Assembly (NCBI GenBank): GCA_036566745.1
Contig: DATCVR010000340.1
Span: 1-21,552 of the forward strand
DNA: 21,552 bases
Source of the DNA: DATCVR01 sp036566745
Lineage (GTDB): Bacteria; Actinomycetota; Actinomycetes; Jiangellales; Jiangellaceae
Direction of reading: 5' to 3'
Positions 7,025 to 12,541 of this stretch are shown here, piece by piece. Numbering within the stretch: position 1 is the stretch's first letter; every line of letters begins with the position of its first letter. Position numbers and translations under genes: made by a program. The notes under the pieces are model-generated. The model saw only the letters and a program-made list of their open reading frames with translations. It made no database searches and had not been told where the DNA came from.

Positions 7025-8311
7025 CTACCCGATCCGCTCGCGTCGGCCGAGGATGCCCTGCGGCCGGACGAGGAGGATGAGGATCAGAATGGCGAGCGCG
7101 CCGACGTTCTTGATCTCCGACGGGACGACGAGTGTGGAGATCTCGACGAACATGCCGACGATGATGGCTCCGACCATCGCCCCGAACGCCGTGCCCAGCC
7201 CGCCGAGCACGACCGCCGCGAACATCAGGAGCAGCATGTTCTGCCCCATCTGCGGGCTGACCTGCTGGGACAGACCAAGGAGCATCCCGCCCAGGCCGGC
7301 CAGAGCGGCACCGGAGGTCCAGACCCCGCGGATGATCCGGTCCACGTCGATGCCCGAGGCCGCGGCGAGCGCTGGGTTGTCGGAGACCGCGCGGGTGGCC
7401 TTGCCCCATCGCGTCCGCAGCAGCACGTAGCCCACTGCCAGCAGCGCGACCAGCGAGATGCCCATGCTGATGTAGTCCTGGACGCTGAGCCGGATCGGCC
7501 CGATCGCCACGATCTCCGACTGGACCGGGTAGGTACGCGGCGAGGTCCCGTAGAACGCCTGCAACAGCGATCGCACGAACAACGACAGGCCGATCGTGAC
7601 GATCATCATCGGGATCAACCCGATGCCGCGTCTTCGCAGGGGTTTCCACAGCGTGGCGTCCTGACCCCAGCCGAAGGCCGCACAACACGCCACCGTGAGC
7701 AGGCCCGCCACCACGAACGGAAGCCCGAGTGTCGCGCCGAAGGTGAAGCCGAGCAACCCGCCGAGGCTCACCTGCTCGGCGTGGGCGAAGTTGGTGAGGC
7801 CAGTGGTCCCGAAGATGAGAGACAGGCCCACGGACGCCAGCGCCAGCAGCAGTCCGAAGCGCAGGCCCACCGCGCCGCGCTCGAGGATCCGGTCGAACGT
7901 GCTGGCCTCGACTCGCGAGCCCACGCCGAGGTTGAACCGCACCACCTGGCTGCGCCCTTCCCGGATCTCGCCGGTCCAGGGATTGTCCGCCGGATCGCGC
8001 AGGCTGAGCCCTTCGGGGAGGGTCTCCTCGTCCAGGGTCGCCGTGTAGGCCCCCGGCCCGGGCAGCTCGACCTCCCAGACGCCTTCGTCGTCGGACTCGG
8101 CCTCCTCGGAGAAGCCGTCGCCCTCGACGGTGATGCGCACGCCCTCGATGGGGTTGCGTTCGTCCTCGGCGGTGCGCTCCTCGAGCCGGCCACGGATCGA
8201 CTCCGGCTGGTCGGCGGCCTGCGCCTGAACAGCGGCGAGAGCGCCCAGTGCGATGGCGGCGAGCAGGGCGGCGAGGACCCGGATCGGCCGGGGAAAGAGT
8301 CTGGCGGGCAC
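7025..8311 (-). CDS. livH: Branched-chain amino acid ABC transporter permease LivH fused to an exported N-terminal domain
   Basis: 428 residues from the GTG at 8311. That start is chosen because AGAAGGAG lies 4 nt upstream; an in-frame ATG at 8347 would add 12 residues with no such site. Residues 1-32 look like a cleavable signal peptide (hydrophobic 11-28, AQA at 30-32). Residues about 35-130 form a beta-rich acidic domain with the pattern GVRITVEG...DDEGVWEVELPGPGAYTATLDE, typical of carboxypeptidase-regulatory-like/Ig-like modules. From about 140 the protein is a standard LivH: GLLLALASVGLSLIFGTTGLTNFAHAE, the coupling stretch RTRWGKATRAVSDNPALAAASGID, and a C-terminal LVRPQGILGRRER. Ordinary LivH is about 290-310 residues. 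It opens the operon livHMGF. A secreted, membrane-proximal domain next to the pore could help dock the binding protein; that is inference. Confidence 0.93.
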   Translation of the reverse strand: MPARLFPRPIRVLAALLAAIALGALAAVQAQAADQPESIRGRLEERTAEDERNPIEGVRITVEGDGFSEEAESDDEGVWEVELPGPGAYTATLDEETLPEGLSLRDPADNPWTGEIREGRSQVVRFNLGVGSRVEASTFDRILERGAVGLRFGLLLALASVGLSLIFGTTGLTNFAHAEQVSLGGLLGFTFGATLGLPFVVAGLLTVACCAAFGWGQDATLWKPLRRRGIGLIPMMIVTIGLSLFVRSLLQAFYGTSPRTYPVQSEIVAIGPIRLSVQDYISMGISLVALLAVGYVLLRTRWGKATRAVSDNPALAAASGIDVDRIIRGVWTSGAALAGLGGMLLGLSQQVSPQMGQNMLLLMFAAVVLGGLGTAFGAMVGAIIVGMFVEISTLVVPSEIKNVGALAILILILLVRPQGILGRRERIG

Positions 8312-8342
8312 GTGACTCCTTCTCAGAAGGTGGTGGTGCGGG

Positions 8343-8373
8343 AGCATAACCCGTGGACCGCCGTGGCTTTCAG
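8343..8373 (-). promoter_or_regulatory. Candidate promoter of the livHMGF operon
   Basis: On the minus strand CTGAAA (8368-8373) and TTATGC or TATGCT (8343-8349) are spaced by 18-19 nt, with a short leader to the livH GTG at 8311. The match to actinobacterial housekeeping promoters is only fair. Confidence 0.35.
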
Positions 8374-8377
8374 CGCG

Positions 8378-8395
8378 CCGGACGGATGTGTCCGG
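8378..8395. terminator. Weak hairpin between DUF554 gene and liv promoter
   Basis: A 6-bp inverted repeat CCGGAC/GTCCGG with a 6-nt loop lies upstream of the candidate liv promoter and just beyond the stop of the DUF554 gene on the same strand. It is too close to the stop of that gene's own reading direction to judge, and would act on the liv transcript only if transcription began earlier. Role uncertain. Confidence 0.2.
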
Positions 8396-8404
8396 ACCGA
8401 TACC

Positions 8405-9154
8405 TCATCCGCGCACAGTCGAGACCAAAGCCACCAGGAGCGGCGCCACGGCCAAGGCGGGCAGGAGGTCGCCCACCGGGAGCGGCTTCATCCGCAACAG
8501 ACGCAGGGCCACGCCGACCAGCAACAGCCCGCCCGTGGCCGTGATGGCCGCGACGTGGGCGTCGTCGAGCACGCTGCCGGCAACCACGCCCACCACCGTC
8601 AACGTGCCCTGAACTGCGGCGATGGCCAGCGCCGAGGCCATCACGCCCCAGCCCAGCGATGCCGCGAAGGCCACGGCGGCGAAGCCGTCCAACGTCGCCT
8701 TCAACGCCAGCTGCTCGTACCCCTCGCCCATGCCGTCGGACAGCGAGCCGAGGATGGTCAGCGGGCCGACGCAGAAGACGAGCGAGGACGTGACGAATCC
8801 CTCGACGAATCGCCGGCGGGCCTCTCCGTCGCCGTCGTGGCTCAGCCGCCGCTGGAGCGCAGCGCCCGCGCCTTCCAGCCGGGCCTCGACTCGCAGCAGC
8901 GACCCGGCTATCCCGCCGATCAGCAACGCGCCGAGCACCACGAGGATCGTCGCCGACCCTCCGACCGCCGCGCCGAACTCGGTGTCGAGGACCGCCGCCG
9001 CGGAGGTGGCGGCGATCAGGAGGGTGACCAGCCCCAACGCGTCCGTGACGACGTCGCGAGTGCGCTGGGGGAGCCGGTGCCCGACGAGGAGGCCGAGGCC
9101 CGCGCCGACCACCACCGCGACGACGTTGAGGACGGTCCCGAATCCGGTGAACAC
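8405..9154 (-). CDS. DUF554 family integral membrane protein (YqgA/YdfK-like)
   Basis: 249 residues, nearly all in hydrophobic segments, starting at a GTG preceded by GGAGGTG. The start (MFTGFGTVLNVVAVVVGAGLGLLVG) and the central motif VTSSLVFCVGPLTILGSLSDGMG with KATLDGFAAVAFAASLGWGV are characteristic of DUF554, whose bacterial members include E. coli YqgA and B. subtilis YdfK. Six or seven membrane helices are likely. The biochemical role of the family is not established. It is transcribed in the same direction as the liv operon downstream, with about 93 nt between them, so co-transcription is possible but a liv promoter candidate lies in the gap. Confidence 0.88.
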   Translation of the reverse strand: MFTGFGTVLNVVAVVVGAGLGLLVGHRLPQRTRDVVTDALGLVTLLIAATSAAAVLDTEFGAAVGGSATILVVLGALLIGGIAGSLLRVEARLEGAGAALQRRLSHDGDGEARRRFVEGFVTSSLVFCVGPLTILGSLSDGMGEGYEQLALKATLDGFAAVAFAASLGWGVMASALAIAAVQGTLTVVGVVAGSVLDDAHVAAITATGGLLLVGVALRLLRMKPLPVGDLLPALAVAPLLVALVSTVRG

Positions 9155-9228
9155 GGCGTCACACCTCCGGTGGCGAAGCGTCGGCGCGAGGGTTCGATCC
9201 CTCGACTGGCCCGAGCCACCCTAGGACG
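9155..9228. other. Intergenic stretch with a 6-bp GC hairpin
   Basis: Between the DUF1905 stop and the DUF554 start a perfect inverted repeat CGAGGG/CCCTCG (9187-9192, 9199-9204) encloses TTCGAT. It may end transcription of the hydrolase-DUF1905 unit, though no T tract follows. The motif GGTTCGATCC resembles a tRNA T-arm but the rest of a tRNA is absent. Confidence 0.35.
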
Positions 9229-9516
9229 TCAGCTGAACCGTTGCTGGAGGCGGAACGTCACCTCCTCGCCGGCCTGGTCCTTGCCGATGAGCTTGCACAG
9301 CGCCGCACGGATGGGCAGCCAATGCGGCCCGGTTCCCGACGGCATGAGGGTGGCGGTGAACGGGTGGCCGTCGATCGTCCCGCCGACCTTGACCGCCCGC
9401 CGGGTCCCGAGCAGTTCGGCGGAGCCGGGCACCGTCACGTAGGTGGCGAAGGACCCGTGCTTCTCGATCGGCGCGGTGAAGGTGTGATCGAGCGCTTGGG
9501 TGTTCGTCTGCGTCAT
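9229..9516 (-). CDS. DUF1905 domain protein
   Basis: 95 residues, a small beta-barrel-like protein. The pattern FTAPIEKHG-SFATYVTVPGSAELLGTRRAVKVGGTIDGHPFTATLMPSGTGPHWLPI is that of DUF1905, a domain found alone or with YdeI-like bacteriocin-resistance (OmdA) domains. Here the YdeI part is missing, as in many short members. Function unknown. The ATG follows GGGAG and begins 14 nt after the hydrolase stop, so it is probably the second gene of a two-gene unit with the alpha/beta hydrolase. Confidence 0.85.
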   Translation of the reverse strand: MTQTNTQALDHTFTAPIEKHGSFATYVTVPGSAELLGTRRAVKVGGTIDGHPFTATLMPSGTGPHWLPIRAALCKLIGKDQAGEEVTFRLQQRFS

Positions 9517-9530
9517 CGTCGTCTCCCGGT

Positions 9531-10358
9531 TCAGTTCTCGCCCAGGACCGCGCGCAGCCGGGTGGCGAACGACGCGGGGTCGTCGGCGAAACCGGTGTGA
9601 TCACCGGGGAACATCGTGGGCTCGATGCCGAGCGCCACGGCCAGCGCGGTCGACGTGCGGTCGCAGTACTGCCCGGCCGACTCCTCGCCGATGCCCACCA
9701 CGACGCGGGCGGGAACCTCACGCAATGCCGGCAGGTCGGGCTCCCAGAACGTCGACCCGCGCAACTCGTGGGCGAACCAGAAGCGTTCGTCGGCGACCAC
9801 CTGCGGGTCGCGGTCACCGCCGAACAACTGCTCCACGAGGCCGTCGGGCACGGTGATGCCGGCCTGGGCGAAGAACGTGTGCCAGGCGCCGATGACGTCC
9901 CCGGCGAGGTAGGTGCCGACGAGGTCCTCGGTGAGCGCGCGCTGGCGATCGCGGTCCTCCAGCAGCATCCCCACCGGGGGTTCGTGCGCGATCACCGTGG
10001 CGACCTGCTCGGGGTGGGCCTGGGTGAGAGCGAGGGCGCTGACGGCGCCGCCGCTGGAGCCGAAGACCGTGGCCGGGCCGGCGTCGAGGTGGGCCAGGAG
10101 CCGCGAGAGGTCGTCGGCCCGCTGTTGCGGCGTCGAGTCCTGGTCCTGGTCGGCGACGCTGCTGCGGTTGATGCCGCGGGGATCGGTGGTCAGCACGGTG
10201 TGGTCGGCGGCGAGTAGGTCGGCTGCCGGCGCGAAGGAGCTGGCGTCCATCGGCGCGCCGACGAGGACCACCAGCGGCCCGTCGCCGCGCACCTCGTAGT
10301 ACAGCCGGGCGTCGGGGACCGCGAGCTGCCCGGTCGCGACAGTGGTCATGTGGTTCAT
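9531..10358 (-). CDS. Alpha/beta hydrolase
   Basis: 275 residues. The fold is recognised by YYEVRGDGPLVVLVGAP, the DPRGINRSS strand-turn, the nucleophile elbow GSSGG with S102, and the late FPGDHTGF with catalytic H254; the acid is probably E225/E226 or a nearby residue in VVVGIGEES, or lies on another loop. The substrate is not predictable; relatives include esterases, epoxide hydrolases and haloperoxidases. The ATG at 10358 follows AGGAGG at 6-nt spacing, better than a second ATG three codons in. It is divergent from the ECF sigma factor with only 52 bp between the starts, and DUF1905 follows it, which makes both plausible targets of that sigma factor. Confidence 0.9.
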   Translation of the reverse strand: MNHMTTVATGQLAVPDARLYYEVRGDGPLVVLVGAPMDASSFAPAADLLAADHTVLTTDPRGINRSSVADQDQDSTPQQRADDLSRLLAHLDAGPATVFGSSGGAVSALALTQAHPEQVATVIAHEPPVGMLLEDRDRQRALTEDLVGTYLAGDVIGAWHTFFAQAGITVPDGLVEQLFGGDRDPQVVADERFWFAHELRGSTFWEPDLPALREVPARVVVGIGEESAGQYCDRTSTALAVALGIEPTMFPGDHTGFADDPASFATRLRAVLGEN

Positions 10359-10370
10359 CGGAAACCTCCT

Positions 10371-10394
10371 GGAACAGCGTGGTCGTACCTGGTC
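10371..10394 (+). promoter_or_regulatory. Possible ECF-type promoter (GGAAC-N16-GTC)
   Basis: GGAAC at 10371-10375 and GTC at 10392-10394 are 16 nt apart, the classical ECF sigma layout, and face the sigma gene, which would suggest autoregulation. The predicted start would fall inside the ribosome site proposed for the GTG at 10411, so the promoter and that start codon are in tension. Confidence 0.3.
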
Positions 10395-10410
10395 AGAAGG
10401 GGAGACTTCC

Positions 10411-11487
10411 GTGGTGGGGCAGAATCATCGGGTGGTGACCGAGAATTCCCCGCGGACCGCCGATCCGCGGTCCGACGACGACGCGGACGCCGCCCTGGCC
10501 CGCGCCAGAGCCGGAGACGACGCCGCGTTCACCCGCCTGGTGGAGCCATTGCGGCGGGAGCTGCACGTCCACTGCTACCGCGTGCTCGGCTCCGCTCACG
10601 ATGCCGACGACGCCCTGCAGGACGCCTTGGTGCGGGCGTGGCGGGGGCTCGCGCGGTTCGAGGGTCGCAGCTCGCTGCGCTCGTGGCTCTACACCGTGGC
10701 CACCCGCACCTGCCTCGACATCGTCAAGAGCCGTGGCCGGCGCGCCATGCCGGTCGACCTCGGCCCCTCCAGCGAGCGAGCCGTGGTCGGCGACGTCGCG
10801 CGGAGCGAGGTCGCCTGGCTGGGGCCGTACCCCGACGCGGGCCTGGCCGGCGGCCTGGCCGGTCCGGAGGCCCGCTACGAGCAACGCGAGGCGGTCGAGC
10901 TGGCGTTCGTCGCCGCGTTGCAACACCTGACGGGCAATCAGCGCGCGGCGCTGCTGCTGTTCGAGGTGCTCGGCTTCTCCGCCGCCGAGATCGCGGAGAT
11001 GATGGACACCACGACGATCTCGGTCAACAGCGCGCTCCAGCGGGCCCGGCGAATCGTGGCCGAGAAGGTGCCGTCGCGCACCCAGCAGCAGACGTTGCGA
11101 GAGGTCGACGACGCCCGGGTGCGCGAGATCGTCGCCGGGTTCTCCGCCGCGTTCGAGGACGGCGATGCCGACGCGCTGGTCGCGTTGCTCACCCAGGACG
11201 TCACCTGGTCGATGCCTCCGCTGCCGCACTGGTACCACGGCCTGGAGGCGGTCACCGACTTCGCCGTGCGAGTCCCGATCACCGGGTGCGGCGACTGGCG
11301 CCACCTCCCGACCAGCGCGAACGGTCAGCCCGCGGTGGGCTGCTACCTCTGGGACGACGACGCCGGCACCCACCTGGCCTGGTCGGTCGAGGTGCTGACC
11401 CTGCGAGGCGACCGGATCGCCGAGATCACCTCGTTCGTCGGCGCCGAGAACCTCGCGCTGCTGGGGCTGCCCGCCTCCCTGCCGTAG
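10411..11487 (+). CDS. ECF RNA polymerase sigma factor with C-terminal SnoaL-like domain (SigG/SigX5 type)
   Basis: 358 residues. Sigma-2 covers about 37-105 (FTRLVEPLRRELHVHCYRVLGSAHDADDALQDALVRAWRG, then FEGRSSLRSWLYTVATRTCLD) and sigma-4 about 163-217 (LPEVLGFSAAEIAEMM-like helix-turn-helix, VNSALQRARR). Residues about 235-350 form a SnoaL/NTF2-like domain with the MPPLPHWYHG stretch seen in M. tuberculosis SigG and the TIGR02960 (SigX5) family. In such proteins the tail replaces a separate anti-sigma factor and tunes activity, perhaps by a small ligand. The GTG at 10411 has AAGGGGAG upstream; GTG codons at 10432 and 10435 are alternatives. The divergent hydrolase-DUF1905 pair is the likely regulon neighbour. 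Confidence 0.9.
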   Translation: MVGQNHRVVTENSPRTADPRSDDDADAALARARAGDDAAFTRLVEPLRRELHVHCYRVLGSAHDADDALQDALVRAWRGLARFEGRSSLRSWLYTVATRTCLDIVKSRGRRAMPVDLGPSSERAVVGDVARSEVAWLGPYPDAGLAGGLAGPEARYEQREAVELAFVAALQHLTGNQRAALLLFEVLGFSAAEIAEMMDTTTISVNSALQRARRIVAEKVPSRTQQQTLREVDDARVREIVAGFSAAFEDGDADALVALLTQDVTWSMPPLPHWYHGLEAVTDFAVRVPITGCGDWRHLPTSANGQPAVGCYLWDDDAGTHLAWSVEVLTLRGDRIAEITSFVGAENLALLGLPASLP

Positions 11488-11543
11488 CCCTGCTCACTCG
11501 GGCGACGGCTTGACGACGCCGGCTCCTGCGGACAACCGCGGGG

Positions 11544-11726
11544 TCACGCCTCGCCGACGTTGCAGTAGGGACACGGCACGTAGGTCGGGTGCCGGGGAAC
11601 ATCGTCCGGTACGTCGTGAATCTCGTATCCCAAGTCTCGCAGGCGGTCGGCTCGGGGATCGGGAAAGCCAGGACCGGACGCCATCTCCCAGGAACGCACG
11701 TGAACGACGAGCTTGGGTTCCTTCAC
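11544..11726 (-). CDS. Small CPYC-containing protein of unknown function
   Basis: 60 residues from a GTG at 11726. I do not recognise a named family. Visible features are an N-terminal strand KLVVHVRSWE, a GPGFPDPRADRLRDLGYEIHDV segment that looks like a compact alpha/beta unit, and a CPYC pair near the C-terminus preceded by RHPTYVP. A single CxxC could bind zinc as a dimer or act in redox chemistry. Codon use is normal for the region and no frameshift is apparent. There is no Shine-Dalgarno sequence; TATCAT at 11735-11740 on the minus strand lies 8 nt before the GTG, which suits a nearly leaderless message. It is divergent from the small GntR-type gene, and the ACGTCT repeats lie between them. 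Confidence 0.6.
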   Translation of the reverse strand: MKEPKLVVHVRSWEMASGPGFPDPRADRLRDLGYEIHDVPDDVPRHPTYVPCPYCNVGEA

Positions 11727-11734
11727 GCGCGGTG

Positions 11735-11740
11735 ATGATA
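11735..11740 (-). promoter_or_regulatory. Possible -10 box for the CPYC gene
   Basis: TATCAT on the minus strand ends 8 nt before the GTG start. The operator-like repeats at 11752-11775 would cover its -35 region, so a bound repressor would block it. Confidence 0.35.
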
Positions 11741-11751
11741 CACGTATCGAA

Positions 11752-11775
11752 ACGTCTATAGACGTCTAGAGACGT
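11752..11775. promoter_or_regulatory. Two overlapping 14-bp operator palindromes, ACGTCT-NN-AGACGT
   Basis: ACGTCT-AT-AGACGT at 11752-11765 and ACGTCT-AG-AGACGT at 11762-11775 are both perfect 6+2+6 inverted repeats. Their centres are 10 bp apart, one helical turn, so two dimers or a cooperative complex could sit on the same face. They lie between the divergent CPYC gene and the GntR-type regulator, the usual place for an autoregulatory GntR operator. Binding is inferred. Confidence 0.65.
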
Positions 11776-11798
11776 ACTCACTGGTACCTTGGCGTCAA

Positions 11799-11812
11799 GA
11801 CACGTCTAGCGT
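11799..11812 (+). promoter_or_regulatory. Third operator half-site overlapping a leaderless -10 box
   Basis: GACACGTCT at 11799-11807 carries the ACGTCT half-site; the opposite arm matches in 4 of 6 positions. It runs into TAGCGT (11807-11812), a TANNNT box ending 6 nt before the ATG at 11819. A regulator bound here would cover the promoter of its own gene. The same nine bases recur at 12055-12063, just after the gene. Confidence 0.4.
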
Positions 11813-11818
11813 CGTTGC

Positions 11819-12049
11819 ATGAGGACGATCGATCACGGCGCGGCGATGCCGGTATGGCGGCAGTTGGCCGACCTCCTGCGCTCGCAGATCGAATCCGGCG
11901 AGCTGGTGGGCATGATCCCGAGTGAGCGCACCTTGTGGGAGACCCACGATGTGTCGCGTGGGACTGTGCGGAAGGCCGTTGATGCGCTGGTAGAGGAAGG
12001 TCTGCTGGAGCGAGTCCAGGGGCGCGGAACGTTCGTCAAGAACGCTTGA
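11819..12049 (+). CDS. Small GntR-type winged-helix transcriptional regulator (DNA-binding domain only)
   Basis: 76 residues covering just the GntR winged helix: PVWRQLADLLRSQIESGEL (helix 1), IPSERTLWETHDVSRGTVRKAVDALVEEGLL (helix-turn-helix) and the wing ERVQGRGTFVKNA. Full GntR proteins have a further 150 or so residues for ligand sensing and dimerisation; here the stop falls directly after the wing. Since the domain is complete and the reading frame clean, it looks like a naturally short regulator, not a decayed one, though a truncated HutC/YtrA-like ancestor is possible. No ribosome site precedes the ATG, and a TANNNT box lies 6 nt upstream. Inverted repeats in the divergent promoter region are likely its operators, and the CPYC gene its likely target. 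Confidence 0.85.
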   Translation: MRTIDHGAAMPVWRQLADLLRSQIESGELVGMIPSERTLWETHDVSRGTVRKAVDALVEEGLLERVQGRGTFVKNA

Positions 12050-12070
12050 CCACCGACACGTCTCCGCAGG

Positions 12071-12487
12071 TCAGGCCCCTGGAACTGGATATCCCTCCGG
12101 GACCGGGCGCAGCAGGCAGGTGATGCGAGCGGTGCAGACCCGGCGGTCCTCGTCGTCGGTGATGATGATCTCGTAGGTCGCGGTGGTCCGGCCGCGGTGG
12201 GCCGGGGTGGCGACGCCGGTGACGTGACCGCCGGTGACGGCCCGGTGATGGGTGGCGTTGATGTCGACACCCACCGGGTATCGCTCGGGCATGCCGTGCA
12301 GGCTTGCCGCCACCGATCCGAGGCTCTCGGCGAGCACGCACGACGCGCCCCCATGGAGGAGCCCGAACGGCTGCGTGTTGCCGTCCACCGGCATCCTGGC
12401 CACGACCCGCTCGGGAGTGGCCTCCAGGTACTCGATGCCCAGGCGCTTGTCGAGGGCGGCGGCCGGGATGTCGGTCAGGTCGGTCAT
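12071..12487 (-). CDS. PaaI/YdiI-like hotdog-fold acyl-CoA thioesterase
   Basis: 138 residues, a full-length single hotdog domain. Strong resemblance to E. coli YdiI (MenI) and EntH: LGIEYLEATPERVVARMPVD, then QPFGLLHGGASCVLAESLGS with H45-G46-G47 and catalytic E54, then GVDINATHHRAVTGGHVTGVATPAHRGR. It hydrolyses an acyl- or aroyl-CoA in the cytoplasm; 1,4-dihydroxy-2-naphthoyl-CoA of menaquinone synthesis is a good candidate because YdiI does this, but phenylacetyl-CoA-type substrates are also possible. The gene stands alone, converging on the GntR-type gene with 21 nt between them. The start at 12487 follows a TANNNT box at 7-nt spacing with no Shine-Dalgarno sequence. Confidence 0.88.
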   Translation of the reverse strand: MTDLTDIPAAALDKRLGIEYLEATPERVVARMPVDGNTQPFGLLHGGASCVLAESLGSVAASLHGMPERYPVGVDINATHHRAVTGGHVTGVATPAHRGRTTATYEIIITDDEDRRVCTARITCLLRPVPEGYPVPGA

Positions 12488-12494
12488 GTCGCGG

Positions 12495-12500
12495 ACGATA
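12495..12500 (-). promoter_or_regulatory. Possible -10 box for leaderless thioesterase transcript
   Basis: TATCGT on the minus strand ends 7 nt before the ATG. The 3' context closely resembles that before the protease gene (TATCGTCnGCGAC followed by the start codon and ACC). Confidence 0.4.
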
Positions 12501-12541
12501 CCCGTGGTGGGAGTGCCCGCGACGACCGACCGGCCCGAGCC

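Noticed and set aside
9187..9204. GGTTCGATCC motif resembling a tRNA T-arm, possible tRNA remnant or attachment site
   Set aside because: The stem pairs around a 6-nt, not a 7-nt, loop, and no acceptor, D or anticodon arm is found in the flanks. Better seen as a plain hairpin after DUF1905.
6917..9442. Long plus-strand open frame across livH and DUF554
   Set aside because: It runs opposite two clearly recognised membrane protein genes and encodes a low-complexity Arg/Asp/Gln-rich sequence.
11544..12049. GntR/CPYC pair as a toxin-antitoxin module
   Set aside because: The genes are divergent, not in one operon, neither protein resembles a known toxin, and the regulator lacks a toxin-binding extension. 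Kept as an unknown regulatory pair.
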